Shown here in pieces: positions 17,217 through 26,374 of a stretch of 64,000 bases of DNA (the stretch's first letter is position 1; every line of letters begins with the position of its first letter). Both the position numbers and the translations under genes were made by a program. The notes below the pieces were generated by a model. It had not been told where the DNA came from, did not search any database, and worked only from the letters and a program-made list of their open reading frames with translations. Location: positions 182,409 through 246,408 of the forward strand of contig JAHDRN010000009.1 of NCBI GenBank assembly GCA_018433245.1, in the 5' to 3' direction. Source of the stretch: Candidatus Proruminimicrobium quisquiliarum (GTDB taxonomy: Bacteria; Elusimicrobiota; Endomicrobiia; Endomicrobiales; Endomicrobiaceae).

Positions 17217-17813
17217 ATGAACAGACCGCAATCAATAGAACGAATGATAGAAGTTGTAAAAAAACTGCCGGGCGTAGGACCGAAAATGGCCGAGAGATTA
17301 TGCTATCATATACTTAAAAGCCCGTCTTACGAAATTGACAGACTTATAGAAGTCATACAGAAAGCAAAACAGAAAATCAAAATATGTTCAGTATGTTATA
17401 ATATGAGCGAAACGGATCCCTGTCCCATATGTTGCGACAATATGAAAGAAAAAAATATTTTATGCGTCGTTGAAACTCCGCAGGATTTGATAGCCGTAAG
17501 CAAAGTAAAAGATTACAACGGATTATATTTTGTTTTAGGCGGCGCGCTTTCTCCTTTGGACGCGGTGGGTCCTGCCGATATAAGAATAGACAAACTTTTA
17601 AACAGGCTGAAAAAAGATGAAATAACTGAAGTCATACTTGCCACGGATATGGATTCAAAAGGCGAAACTACCGCAGTATATCTTGCCCAGCTTATAAAAC
17701 CGCTGGGTATAAAAGTTTCAAGATTGGGATACGGCATTCCGGTCGGAGGCGATATAGAATACGCCGATGAAGTCACCATCGCAAGGGCGATTGCCGGAAG
17801 AAAAGAAATGTAA
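17217..17813 (+). CDS. recR: Recombination protein RecR
   Basis: This 198-residue protein has the helix-hairpin-helix segment LPGVGPKMAERL, the zinc finger cysteines C57, C60, C69 and C72, and the Toprim domain (VVETPQDLIAV and ATDMDSKGETTAVYL). The C-terminal YGIPVGGDIEYADEVTIARAIAGR is diagnostic. RecR works with RecO and RecF to load RecA on gapped DNA. The length is standard. A CGGGG ribosome binding site precedes the ATG, and the position after dnaX is the usual gene order. Confidence 0.95.
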   Translation: MNRPQSIERMIEVVKKLPGVGPKMAERLCYHILKSPSYEIDRLIEVIQKAKQKIKICSVCYNMSETDPCPICCDNMKEKNILCVVETPQDLIAVSKVKDYNGLYFVLGGALSPLDAVGPADIRIDKLLNRLKKDEITEVILATDMDSKGETTAVYLAQLIKPLGIKVSRLGYGIPVGGDIEYADEVTIARAIAGRKEM

Positions 17814-17895
17814 AAAAATTGATTTGGCGTATTGAGGCATATTTTTGTAAAATAATGCCGTTACGCAGAAATAGCAGACTGGCCGGTACGGGAAT

Positions 17896-18474
17896 ATGAA
17901 AAAAATTAAAAATTTTAAAATAAATATCAGACCGAGAGAAATTTCAAGAATAGTCCGAAAGCTCTTAAATATGCCGGAACTGGGCATTGATATTGAAGAA
18001 TCCGTTCAAAGGGCATGTTATTTTTACGGCAAAACGATAAATCCGGCGGTTATTTACGAAACTTTTGCAAAAGACGCCCAAACATTTACTTTTGATAATC
18101 CCGATGTACCGGGCAGATGGATTGCGGCAAGTTATTATATTCTTACTATAGGAAACTCTTTAAAAGAAGAGTTTGAAAAAAAACCCGATATTTTCGGGCA
18201 GTATACGACCCAGATAGTCTCCGCAATATCGGCAGACACGCTTGAACAGTCAAAGAGTTTCGTTCAAAAACTTATAGTATCGGAAGCTGCCGACGAACAA
18301 TGTGAAGTTTCAAGAGGCATAGAACTTCCGCAGGATAAATATAACGATATTTCTAAAATTCTTCCGGCAGAAAAAATTAATGTTTCGGTATCGGAAAACG
18401 GGCAATTTACTCCCGAATATACGATAGCCGGAGTTTTTTACTGGATTCCTTTAAAGAGAAGAAGTAAAAAATAA
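17896..18474 (+). CDS. Protein resembling the MetH activation domain
   Basis: This 192-residue protein matches no gene I know by name. Several stretches resemble stand-alone vitamin B12-dependent methionine synthase activation domain proteins: an early helical region, YYILTIGNSLKEEFEKK, an AISADTLEQSKSFV helix, and the C-terminal RGIELPQDKYNDISKILP...INVSVSENGQFTPEYTIAGV. In classical members that end reads like a SAM-binding loop ending in an SLTES-type motif. Here several expected residues differ, so reactivation activity is uncertain. The surrounding genome encodes B12-type radical SAM proteins, which gives some context for a cobalamin-related role. An ACGGG ribosome binding site precedes the ATG. 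Confidence 0.45.
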   Translation: MKKIKNFKINIRPREISRIVRKLLNMPELGIDIEESVQRACYFYGKTINPAVIYETFAKDAQTFTFDNPDVPGRWIAASYYILTIGNSLKEEFEKKPDIFGQYTTQIVSAISADTLEQSKSFVQKLIVSEAADEQCEVSRGIELPQDKYNDISKILPAEKINVSVSENGQFTPEYTIAGVFYWIPLKRRSKK

Positions 18475-18559
18475 TTATATAACCGACGGCGGCGTTTTGG
18501 GCTGTTTAAATTTTATGACTGCGGCCGAATATGTTTTTTTATTGTAAGTTAAAAATAAA

Positions 18560-19819
18560 ATGATAAAAATTTTTTTAATATTTTATAACTTTTTTCTTTT
18601 AATTTTTCTTGTTCCGATACTTTTGGGCATAGCTTTATCCGGCAAACGAAACAGAAAAGATTTTTTTTACAAAATAAAAGAAAGGCTTGCGCTGTACGAT
18701 ATTGCGGAATTTAACCGAAACAAAAAAACCGTATGGATACACTGCGCTTCGCTCGGCGAAGCAAGAGCCGTGGAACCTATGATTGAAAAATTAAAAGACT
18801 ACAATATCGTCGTTACCGTAATTACAAAATCCGCAAGAGAGTATGTGTCTAAATTGAGAGGGATTGATTTTTGCGCGCTTGCGCCGGCTGATATCTATCC
18901 TTTTGTTTCAAAAGCGATTTCAAAAATACGGCCCGATATTCTTCTGATAGTTGAAACGGAATTCTGGCCTAATATAATTTATTGCGCTAATAAAGCAGGC
19001 GTAAAAATCGTTACCGTAAACGGCAGACTTTCAAAAACGGCGTTTCCGTATTATAAATTAACGGCATTTTTCTGGAAACAGTTTTTAAATTTAATTTCCG
19101 GCATATTGGCGAGAAACGGTCAGGACTATGAAAGATTCGTCAAAATAACCGGTTCGTCCGAAAAAGTCGAAATAACAGGCAATATAAAATACGACAGAGA
19201 CTGGACTGCCGAAAAAACGGACAGAGAAAGTCTCGGATACGGAGCCGGCGATTTGATTTTAACAGCCGGCAGCACAAGAAACGGCGAAGAAAAAATGCTG
19301 CTGAATGTTTTTGCCAAACTAAAAAAGAAATACGGCAGTCTCAAATTGATAATAGCTCCCAGGTACATATCAAGAGCCCGTGAAATAGCCCGTATGATAA
19401 ATGAAACGGGAACGGAATATTCTTTGTTTTCGCAAGGCGATAAAACAGTCAAAGATATTATGATATTGGATGTTTTCGGCAAATTACAGATGCTTTATTC
19501 CGTTTCGGATATAGTATTCATAGGCGGTTCAATGATAAAAAAAGGCGGGCAGAATCCTATAGAAGCGTCGGCCTATGCCAAACCTGTGGTTTTCGGCAGA
19601 TATATGTATAATTTTGACAGCGAGTCAAAACTTTTGAAAGAAGCCGGCGGCTCTTTTGAAGTTTCAGAAGAAAACGAACTGCTTGAAAAAACAGATCTTT
19701 TGCTTGCCGATGAAAAATTAAGACACGATATGGGGCAGAAAGCTTTGCAGGTTGTTGAAAGACAGAAAGGCGCGATAAATAAAAACATAGAAATTATAAA
19801 AAGATATATAAATGAATAA
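18560..19819 (+). CDS. waaA: 3-deoxy-D-manno-octulosonic acid (Kdo) transferase
   Basis: This 419-residue GT30 glycosyltransferase has one N-terminal membrane anchor (residues 1-24), KTVWIHCASLGEARAVEPMIEKL, the IRPDILLIVETEFWPN segment, AGSTRNGEE, and the C-terminal GGSMIKKGGQNPIEASAYAKPVVFG motif. It transfers Kdo from CMP-Kdo to lipid A precursor at the inner membrane, so the organism makes LPS. The next gene overlaps its end by 8 bases and continues core assembly. Confidence 0.95.
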   Translation: MIKIFLIFYNFFLLIFLVPILLGIALSGKRNRKDFFYKIKERLALYDIAEFNRNKKTVWIHCASLGEARAVEPMIEKLKDYNIVVTVITKSAREYVSKLRGIDFCALAPADIYPFVSKAISKIRPDILLIVETEFWPNIIYCANKAGVKIVTVNGRLSKTAFPYYKLTAFFWKQFLNLISGILARNGQDYERFVKITGSSEKVEITGNIKYDRDWTAEKTDRESLGYGAGDLILTAGSTRNGEEKMLLNVFAKLKKKYGSLKLIIAPRYISRAREIARMINETGTEYSLFSQGDKTVKDIMILDVFGKLQMLYSVSDIVFIGGSMIKKGGQNPIEASAYAKPVVFGRYMYNFDSESKLLKEAGGSFEVSEENELLEKTDLLLADEKLRHDMGQKALQVVERQKGAINKNIEIIKRYINE

Positions 19820-21491
19820 ATTAAGCATATTATCTTTCGTTGCCGGAACCGTTTTAAAAATTATCGGCTCAACGTTCAGAATAAAAAAAATAAAAGCCGT
19901 TGATATTACAAAAATACCGTGCGTATGCGCATTTTGGCACGGAGACCTGCTTGCCAATTTTTATGTCAACAGAAACTTAAACGCGGCGGTTATGATAAGC
20001 ATGTCAAAAGACGGCGAAATTCCGGCCCGCATCGCCGACAGATTCGGATATATAGCCGTCAGGGGTTCGTCTTCAAGAGGCGGCGGAAAAGCATTGGCCG
20101 AACTGGTTAAATATGCGAAAGAAGGGCATATAACCGCTTTTGCCGTTGACGGACCGAAAGGCCCGCGACATAAAATAAAACCGGGAATTTTATTTTTGGC
20201 TCAAAATCTTCAGATTCCGATAATTCCCATAAGCGCAATAGCCGACAAAAATATAATTATCGGCAAGTCATGGGATAAATTTAAAATACCTCTGCCGTTT
20301 TCAAAAATTACAATCGTATACGGAATGCCCGTTTATGTTCTGCCGCAAGACAATATTGAAGAAAAAACTTCGGAACTTGAAAAAGCTTTGCATAAAACGA
20401 CTGATTTTGCCGCAAATTACGCCCGGAGCCGCGATGTTAAACAATATCTGAAAAATCACCCGAAACCGAAAATTTTAATAATTCAGCCAAGCAGAATGGG
20501 CGACGTTATATTCGCTCTTCCTGCCGTAAACGCGATAAAAAAACAGTATCCGCACGCTCATATAAGCTGGTTTGTCGACGAACGATGCGCGGAAATATTG
20601 AAAGGCAGTAAAATAATAGACGATTTAATTATTTTTGACAGGAAAAAAATTTCACCGGCTTATATAGTAAAATTTTATAAACTTTTGCGAAAAAACGAAT
20701 ACGATCTCAGCATAGATTTTCACGGGTTATTCAAATCCGCGTTTATAGTTAAGCTTGCCGGAGCAAAATTTAAACTGGCTTCTTCGTCCACAAACGGCAT
20801 GCGTGAACTGTCGTGGCTTTTTTCAAAAGAGATAAAGCCGAAATCCGAAGATACCCACTGCATAGAAAGGCATCTTGCCGTTTCGCAATATCTTGAATGC
20901 GATACGGACGAACAGGAATACGGCATAGATGTTCCTCAGTCTGATATTGAAGCGCTCAAAAAACTTTTGGAAAAAGAAAAAGTCGATTTAAGTAAAAAAA
21001 TCGTGGCGGTTCATCCCGGCGGCGGATGGATTTCGCGCAGATGGCAGACGGAAAAATTTGCCCGTCTTATAGATTTAATAAAAGAAAAATACGGTGCAAA
21101 TATTGTTTTGGTCGGCGGCAAAGAAGGCGGAGCAAGCGAAAAAGGGCTCAATGAAGAAATAATTTTGCAGTCCGCGACAAAAGATATTATTGATTTGACG
21201 GGTAAGCTTAATATCAAAGAACTTATGGCGTTTTTTAAAATATGCAGTTTGTTTATAGCCAACGAAGCCGGCCCTATGCATATAGCCACGGCTCTCAATA
21301 CCAATGCAATCGCGATTTTAGGCCCGACAAACGCAAGAAGAACGGGGCCTTTTAAAGGCAATACTTTGATAATGCAGAAAAAAGTCAAGTGCCAGCCGTG
21401 CAGAAACAGAAAATGCATAAAAGTCGATTGCATGAAACTGATATCGGTTGAAGATGTTTTTGAAGCGGCTTGTAAAAAACTTGGAGCGTAA
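19812..21491 (+). CDS. Fusion of DUF374-type acyltransferase and GT9 heptosyltransferase
   Basis: This 559-residue protein joins two enzymes. Residues 1-205 form a DUF374/LPLAT-like domain (FWHGDLLANFY, MSKDGEI, RGSSSRGGGKAL, VDGPKGPRH at 112-120, PIIPISA), a relative of the lipid A acyltransferases. Residues 219-559 form a family 9 glycosyltransferase (KILIIQPSRMGDVIFALPAV at the start, AVHPGGGWISRRWQTEKFARL, and NEAGPMHIATAL). GT9 enzymes add ADP-heptose to Kdo-lipid A. The single frame is continuous with no internal ribosome binding site seen at the junction. It would couple an acyl transfer and a heptose transfer on the same lipid, next to waaA. Confidence 0.85.
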   Translation: MNKLSILSFVAGTVLKIIGSTFRIKKIKAVDITKIPCVCAFWHGDLLANFYVNRNLNAAVMISMSKDGEIPARIADRFGYIAVRGSSSRGGGKALAELVKYAKEGHITAFAVDGPKGPRHKIKPGILFLAQNLQIPIIPISAIADKNIIIGKSWDKFKIPLPFSKITIVYGMPVYVLPQDNIEEKTSELEKALHKTTDFAANYARSRDVKQYLKNHPKPKILIIQPSRMGDVIFALPAVNAIKKQYPHAHISWFVDERCAEILKGSKIIDDLIIFDRKKISPAYIVKFYKLLRKNEYDLSIDFHGLFKSAFIVKLAGAKFKLASSSTNGMRELSWLFSKEIKPKSEDTHCIERHLAVSQYLECDTDEQEYGIDVPQSDIEALKKLLEKEKVDLSKKIVAVHPGGGWISRRWQTEKFARLIDLIKEKYGANIVLVGGKEGGASEKGLNEEIILQSATKDIIDLTGKLNIKELMAFFKICSLFIANEAGPMHIATALNTNAIAILGPTNARRTGPFKGNTLIMQKKVKCQPCRNRKCIKVDCMKLISVEDVFEAACKKLGA

Positions 21492-21497
21492 AATATT

Positions 21498-22019
21498 ATG
21501 GGGCAAATAAACAATCCGAATTTATCAAAATTTTTCTGCGGTTTGCTTTTCCCTTCAACATACGACACCGATGAAATTTATAAATTACTGGAATCAAAAT
21601 TTAAAAACGATATTGATATTAAAAGCGGCATAATCGATTTTAATTTTACAACTTACTATAATCCCGAAATGGGAGATAATTTAAAAAGACAGTGGATTTC
21701 TTTTAAAACATTATTAAATCCCGATAAATTGGCGGATATTAAAGTAATGACAAATGATATTGAAGACAGTTTGGCAAAAGATAATAAAAGAATAATAAAT
21801 ATTGATCCCGGATATATAACGCCGGCAAATATTATTCTTGCTTCAACAAAAGATTTCAGCCACAGGATTTATCTGGCAAAAGGAATATACGCGGAAGTTA
21901 CGACAATATATAAAAAAGAAGGTTTTGTAAAATTGCCGTGGACTTATCCGGATTATCTTTGTCCGGCGGCGGTTGATTTTATGATTAAAGCCAGACAATG
22001 TCTGCTGAAACCAAAATGA
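21498..22019 (+). CDS. DUF4416 family protein
   Basis: This 173-residue protein resembles DUF4416 proteins. The recognisable parts are FFCGLLFPSTYDTDEIYKLLE at the start, FNFTTYYNPEMGDNLKRQWISF, a central NIDPGYITPANIILASTKDF and the ending LPWTYPDYLCP. The function of the family is unknown; members are soluble and occur in many anaerobes. It lies 6 bases after the LPS fusion gene and 4 bases before the MFS gene, so it is probably co-expressed with envelope genes. Confidence 0.75.
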   Translation: MGQINNPNLSKFFCGLLFPSTYDTDEIYKLLESKFKNDIDIKSGIIDFNFTTYYNPEMGDNLKRQWISFKTLLNPDKLADIKVMTNDIEDSLAKDNKRIINIDPGYITPANIILASTKDFSHRIYLAKGIYAEVTTIYKKEGFVKLPWTYPDYLCPAAVDFMIKARQCLLKPK

Positions 22020-22023
22020 TATT

Positions 22024-23223
22024 ATGATAAGCGCCACTATATTTAAATCACTTAACATAAAAAATTACAGGCTGTTTTTTTTCGGCCAGATTATATCGGT
22101 TATGGGAACCTGGCTTCAGATGACGGCGCTGCCTTGGCTTGTTTACAGCCTTACAAAATCCGCGGTTTTGCTGGGACTTGTCGCTTTTTTAAGCCAGATT
22201 TTTATTTTAATTATATCGCCTTTTGCCGGTTCGTTTGCCGATAAGTATGACAGAAAAAAACTGCTTTTTATAACTCAAAGCGCGTTGATGATTCAGGCCG
22301 GGCTGTTATCTTACCTGACACTCACAAATCATATAGCATTATGGCATATTCTTGTAATATCGACATTTTTAGGGATTGTAAATGCTTTTGATATGACTAT
22401 AAGACAGTCGTTTATAATTGATTTGGTGCCGAAAGAAAATTTAATGAATGCCATAGGTTTAAACTCTCTGATTTTCAATATGGGCAGGCTTGTAGGTCCC
22501 GCGATAGCCGCCGTTATTATCGCGAAGTTCGGAGAAGGGTACTGTTTTTTATTTAACGCAATTTCTTATATAGCGGTATTTATAGCGCTTGCGCATATTA
22601 TTCCGATTAAACATCTGATAGAAAAACAGGTTGAGACATTTAAAGAAAAGTTTTTTGCAAGCTGGAATTTTATTAAAAACGACAATAAAATTTCGGCAAT
22701 GCTGATACTTCTTGCGATAAACGGAATAGTAACGGTTTTTCCTATGGTGCTTATGCCGGTTTTTGTTAAAGAAGTCTACGCTATGGATGCAAACGGACTC
22801 GGATTGTTTATGTCTTCCATAGGATGCGGGGCGCTATTTGCAACAATTACGGTTGCAGGTAAACAAAGTACGGAGAATATCGGATCATGGATTTGTTACA
22901 GTTCGGCAGTTTTAGGGGCGGTTGTGATTTTATTTGCTTCAATTGCCAATGTCTATACATCATGCTTCTTTTTGGCAATTGCCGGCTACTGTATGGTGGT
23001 TGGTATGAGCCTGACTAACACATATATGCAAATACATGCTCCTGCCAAATACAGAGGCACTATCATAGGTTTTTTTATAACGGCTTTTTTGGGATTTACT
23101 CCGATAGGGAGTTTGTTCGGCGGCAATCTTGCGTATGCTTTCGGCCCGCAAATTACGACAGCGTTAGGCGGCATATTGACGCTGGCAGCAACTTTATGGC
23201 TTAGAAATAAATTGAAAAGTTAA
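22024..23223 (+). CDS. MFS transporter (enterobactin-exporter/DUF894-like)
   Basis: This 399-residue protein has twelve hydrophobic segments. It opens with NYRLFFFGQIISVMGTWLQMTALPWLVYSLT and has the MFS loop 2-3 motif GSFADKYDRKKLL. This pattern is characteristic of the EntS/DUF894 group of major facilitator exporters. The substrate cannot be told from sequence. The start lies 4 bases after the previous stop with no clear ribosome binding site, so translational coupling is likely. The C-terminus ends in a short basic tail. Confidence 0.85.
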   Translation: MISATIFKSLNIKNYRLFFFGQIISVMGTWLQMTALPWLVYSLTKSAVLLGLVAFLSQIFILIISPFAGSFADKYDRKKLLFITQSALMIQAGLLSYLTLTNHIALWHILVISTFLGIVNAFDMTIRQSFIIDLVPKENLMNAIGLNSLIFNMGRLVGPAIAAVIIAKFGEGYCFLFNAISYIAVFIALAHIIPIKHLIEKQVETFKEKFFASWNFIKNDNKISAMLILLAINGIVTVFPMVLMPVFVKEVYAMDANGLGLFMSSIGCGALFATITVAGKQSTENIGSWICYSSAVLGAVVILFASIANVYTSCFFLAIAGYCMVVGMSLTNTYMQIHAPAKYRGTIIGFFITAFLGFTPIGSLFGGNLAYAFGPQITTALGGILTLAATLWLRNKLKS

Positions 23224-23251
23224 AATTGTAATTTAAAAATGGAGATTTGAA

Positions 23252-24355
23252 ATGAGATGGTTTTTTATATCGTTTTTAATTGTATATCTGGGCGCTCATT
23301 ACTATATATTTCACAGAGTATCAACGGATTTACGGTTAAACCATAATACCTCCGTTTGGTTTTTACTGATAATTTGTCTGTTAGCTTTTTTTGGTGTTTT
23401 TAACCAGATTTTTCTGCATAAATACGCAGGTTCCGTTACAAACTTTAATTTTATTATTGAACTTGCATATATATGGGTCGGAATATTATCAATAGCTTTT
23501 ACATTTTTATTGGCGGGAAATATTTTATTTATATTTTTTAAAGATCCGCAAATCAGACTCTATATTACGGCAACGGCTTTGGCGTTGACTTTTTTGTCCG
23601 CCGTATATTCATATATAAATGTCAAAGTAAATTCGCCGGTTATCAAAAATATTGAAATAAAAGTGCCGAACCTGCCGGTTGATAAATTTAAAATAGTCCA
23701 ATTATCCGATATCCATATAAATATTCTTACAAAACCGGAAGAAATAAAAAAAATAGTTGACACGGTTAATTCTTTAAACCCCGATATTGTCGCGATAACC
23801 GGAGATGTAGTAGATTCCGATATTTCTGACACGTATCAGGATTATGATATGCATAACATTAAATCTAATTACGGAATCTTTATTGTCAGCGGCAATCATG
23901 AATATTACCGCGGAATTGATAAATTTAAAACTTTTACCCAAAAGGCGGGCTACATATTAATAGATAATAAAAATGTAGCCGTAAATAATATGATTTATAT
24001 CGCAGGAATAGCTGATTTCAAAGAATCCAAAAGGTTTAATTCCAATGTATATGATTTTGACAAAGCTTTTGAAGGCGTTGATTTTTCAAAACCGGTTATA
24101 TTTTTAAGCCATCAGCCCGAAGCTTTCGGAAAGGCTTTGAGCTATCCGTTTACGCTGCAGCTTTCAGGCCATACTCATGCCGGCCAGATTCCGCCTTTTG
24201 ATATTATTGAAAAGATAATTTTCAGGCATTTTTACGGATTATATTATGAAAACGGCAAATATGTTTATGTAACGTCCGGAACAAGATGGTGGGGGCCGCC
24301 TCTGAGATTGTTTTCAAAATCGGAGATCGTAAATATAACTTTGTACCGGCAATAA
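23252..24355 (+). CDS. Membrane-anchored metallophosphoesterase (YaeI-like)
   Basis: This 367-residue protein has about four N-terminal membrane segments (residues 1-130), followed by a calcineurin-like phosphoesterase domain. The metal-binding motifs appear in order: QLSDIHIN, GDVVDSD, SGNHEYYRG, LSHQP and SGHTHAGQIPP. Relatives include YkuE/YaeI, which act on envelope phospholipids or phosphodiesters. A GGAG ribosome binding site precedes the ATG. The position downstream of LPS genes is consistent with envelope lipid metabolism, but the substrate is not known. Confidence 0.85.
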   Translation: MRWFFISFLIVYLGAHYYIFHRVSTDLRLNHNTSVWFLLIICLLAFFGVFNQIFLHKYAGSVTNFNFIIELAYIWVGILSIAFTFLLAGNILFIFFKDPQIRLYITATALALTFLSAVYSYINVKVNSPVIKNIEIKVPNLPVDKFKIVQLSDIHINILTKPEEIKKIVDTVNSLNPDIVAITGDVVDSDISDTYQDYDMHNIKSNYGIFIVSGNHEYYRGIDKFKTFTQKAGYILIDNKNVAVNNMIYIAGIADFKESKRFNSNVYDFDKAFEGVDFSKPVIFLSHQPEAFGKALSYPFTLQLSGHTHAGQIPPFDIIEKIIFRHFYGLYYENGKYVYVTSGTRWWGPPLRLFSKSEIVNITLYRQ

Positions 24356-24376
24356 ATTTGTATGATCGCCGAAATT

Positions 24377-24385
24377 TGGTATAAT
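24377..24385 (+). promoter_or_regulatory. Extended -10 promoter for the 94-residue protein and ksgA
   Basis: TGGTATAAT is an exact extended -10 element 27 bases before the ATG at 24413. A weak TTGTAT lies about 16 bases further upstream. A GGGGA ribosome binding site follows in the leader. Confidence 0.6.
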
Positions 24386-24412
24386 TAACGAAATAAATTA
24401 AACGGGGACCGT

Positions 24413-24697
24413 ATGTTTGAAAGATTGGAACTGATAAAACTGGCAGTAAATATTTTGTTAATATCGCCGGTTGCGGCTTTGGCTTTTTACGGACGGTTTG
24501 ACTCCGTTTTTAATTTTGTCGGGATATGGTGGCTGTTTGGTTTTTTAATGACGGCGCTGCATAAACTGGCTGTAACGCATTATCCTATTGAATATATAGC
24601 ACATCCTGTTTTATTGGTCGCGCTGGTAGCCGCGATAATTACGAATACGGCGGTAATAATACTTATTCTGCCCGAGATAATAAAAAAAATCAGATAA
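24413..24697 (+). CDS. Small membrane protein of unknown function
   Basis: This 94-residue protein has three predicted membrane helices (about residues 8-26, 36-52 and 62-88) and a short basic end (KKIR). I do not recognise a family; the overall shape is similar to PsiE-type small proteins, but no conserved motif supports that. It has its own promoter and GGGGA ribosome binding site, and it precedes ksgA by 13 bases, so the two are probably co-transcribed. Confidence 0.6.
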   Translation: MFERLELIKLAVNILLISPVAALAFYGRFDSVFNFVGIWWLFGFLMTALHKLAVTHYPIEYIAHPVLLVALVAAIITNTAVIILILPEIIKKIR

Positions 24698-24710
24698 AAC
24701 GGTTAAATAA

Positions 24711-25463
24711 ATGAGACAGCCGAACGGTCAAAATTTTTTGATTGACGCCAATATCGCAAATAAAATTGTAAAATCCGCTTCAATATCAAAAGGCGATTTT
24801 GTTATTGAAATCGGCCCCGGAAAAGGCGTTTTAACCGATATTCTTAAAAATTTGACTGATAACCTGACAATAGTTGACATTGACAGGCAATTGGCCGATA
24901 ATCTCGTTTTGAAATACCGTGACGATCATAACGTAACGGTAATAAATAAAGATTTTTTAAAATTTGAACTGCCACAAGCGCCCTTTAAAGTTGTCGCAAA
25001 TCTGCCTTATAACGTCGGTACGGCTATTGTTCAGAAACTGCTTCCGTATTCTCATTTTATTTCCGCCGTTTTTATGCTTCAAAAAGACGTAATAACAAGA
25101 CTTGTAAGCGGGCCGGGGTCAAAAGATTACGGATATATTTCAATATTCAGAAAATATTACGCCGATGCGGAGTTTTTATATGACGTGCCGCCGGGCTGTT
25201 TTAATCCTAAACCGAAAGTTATGTCCGCCGTGGCAAGTTTTGTAAACAGAAATCCGAAAGAGCCGTCCGCGAATTTATTCCCGTTTATAAAACATTGTTT
25301 TTCAATGAGAAGAAAAACAATACTTAACGGGTTAGCTACGTATTTGAAGTCGGACAAAATTACCGCTCAGGCGTTGTTGCAAAAGGCCGGTATTGATTAT
25401 ATGGCAAGGCCCGATAAACTTGAATTATCGGATTATATAAAACTTACGGACTTGCTGAATTGA
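24711..25463 (+). CDS. rsmA: 16S rRNA dimethyladenosine transferase
   Basis: This 250-residue protein has the KsgA signature: GQNFLIDANIANKIV at the start, the SAM-binding motif VIEIGPGKGVLT, then the catalytic NLPYN motif and the C-terminal basic domain (SMRRKTILNGL). It dimethylates the two adjacent adenines near the 3' end of 16S rRNA during small-subunit maturation. Length and motif order are normal. It is the last gene before a repeat-bearing gap. Confidence 0.93.
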   Translation: MRQPNGQNFLIDANIANKIVKSASISKGDFVIEIGPGKGVLTDILKNLTDNLTIVDIDRQLADNLVLKYRDDHNVTVINKDFLKFELPQAPFKVVANLPYNVGTAIVQKLLPYSHFISAVFMLQKDVITRLVSGPGSKDYGYISIFRKYYADAEFLYDVPPGCFNPKPKVMSAVASFVNRNPKEPSANLFPFIKHCFSMRRKTILNGLATYLKSDKITAQALLQKAGIDYMARPDKLELSDYIKLTDLLN

Positions 25464-25552
25464 TGTGTTAAGAGTCGGAACGCTTATTGTTTTTTTGCCG
25501 TGTCTCTGCCGTTGCGCAGCTACTTCGGTTTGCTTTGCAAATCCGCCCAACG

Positions 25553-25580
25553 TCTTAGCTTCCCGGCTTCTAAGCTGCCG
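25553..25580. repeat. Degenerate copy of the AGCTTC(T/C)AAGC repeat
   Basis: The stretch CTTAGCTTCCCGGCTTCTAAGC within 25553-25580 contains the TTAGCTTCC and GCTTCTAAGC elements that build the tandem repeat at 57946-58140. It is followed by TGCCGTTG, similar to the repeat's spacer. It lies between ksgA and the outer-membrane protein gene. Confidence 0.5.
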
Positions 25581-25588
25581 TTGTTTGT

Positions 25589-25617
25589 TTGATTTACTTT
25601 TTAAAAACTGGTAATAT
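25589..25617 (+). promoter_or_regulatory. Promoter of the beta-barrel protein gene
   Basis: TTGATT at 25589-25594 and TAATAT at 25612-25617 are separated by 17 bases, with a TGG extension before the -10. The start codon at 25653 follows after a 30-base leader carrying a CGGAG ribosome binding site. Confidence 0.55.
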
Positions 25618-25652
25618 TAAACGAAATTTATAGGTACGGAGAATATATAAAA

Positions 25653-26357
25653 ATGAAAAAAATATTAGTTTCTGCAGTGTTGTTTTTTACCGTTACAGCC
25701 GGGTATTGTTCTGTTGCGCCGGTTACCGAACTTATAGATACGCCCGCGCATTCAATACTTGATTACGGCGGATATGAAATGCAGTTCAGGATGTTTGCCG
25801 GAGGCGGAGTTCTTTCAAAATTAAATTTCGGAATATTCAAATCGCTTAATTTGGGAGTCGGCTGGGAAATAAGCAATCTTATAGGCGTAGGAAACGTCGT
25901 AGTCGCGCCGCCGTCTTTACAGTTAAAATTCAACATATACGCCGGAGACGCAAAATGGCCGGGATTCTCAATAGGATATGACGGACAGGGTTATTTCTAC
26001 GATGAAACAAGCGCCGAATTTATGCAGAAAGGCAAAGGCGTTTATGCGGTAATCGGAAAAGAGCTTTTTCTTCCGGATCTTAATTTTAACGCCGGCGTCA
26101 ACGTAAACGATTTTAAAGAGTCAAGACTTATAGGTTTTGTAAACTCCTCCGTTATTGTGATAGACGATACTCTTATGTTTATGATTGAGTGCGACAATAT
26201 AGGAAAAGGCGACATGACCAGATTAAACAGCGGTTTAAAATTATGGATAACGGAATCATTCAACATAGATTTTGCCATGAGAAATTTAACAAGTTCTGAT
26301 GAAACCAGATACGGATGCGAAAGAATTTTCAGAATAAATTATCAGGGTAAGTTTTAG
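25653..26357 (+). CDS. Outer-membrane beta-barrel-like protein
   Basis: This 234-residue protein has a signal peptide (MKKILVSAVLFFTVTAGYCS) followed by amphipathic strands rich in aromatic and glycine residues (YEMQFRMFAGGGVL, LNLGVGWEISNLIG, FSIGYDGQGYFY). It ends in an aromatic residue (INYQGKF), typical of outer-membrane barrels. The pattern is similar to YjbH-like or short lipid-binding barrels, but no family is certain. It precedes accA by 17 bases and may be co-transcribed with it. Confidence 0.6.
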   Translation: MKKILVSAVLFFTVTAGYCSVAPVTELIDTPAHSILDYGGYEMQFRMFAGGGVLSKLNFGIFKSLNLGVGWEISNLIGVGNVVVAPPSLQLKFNIYAGDAKWPGFSIGYDGQGYFYDETSAEFMQKGKGVYAVIGKELFLPDLNFNAGVNVNDFKESRLIGFVNSSVIVIDDTLMFMIECDNIGKGDMTRLNSGLKLWITESFNIDFAMRNLTSSDETRYGCERIFRINYQGKF

Positions 26358-26374
26358 TTTAAGAGGGTATATTA

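Noticed and set aside
17825..17880. Imperfect hairpin between recR and the MetH-activation-like gene as a terminator
   Set aside because: It has an internal loop and no T tract on either side.
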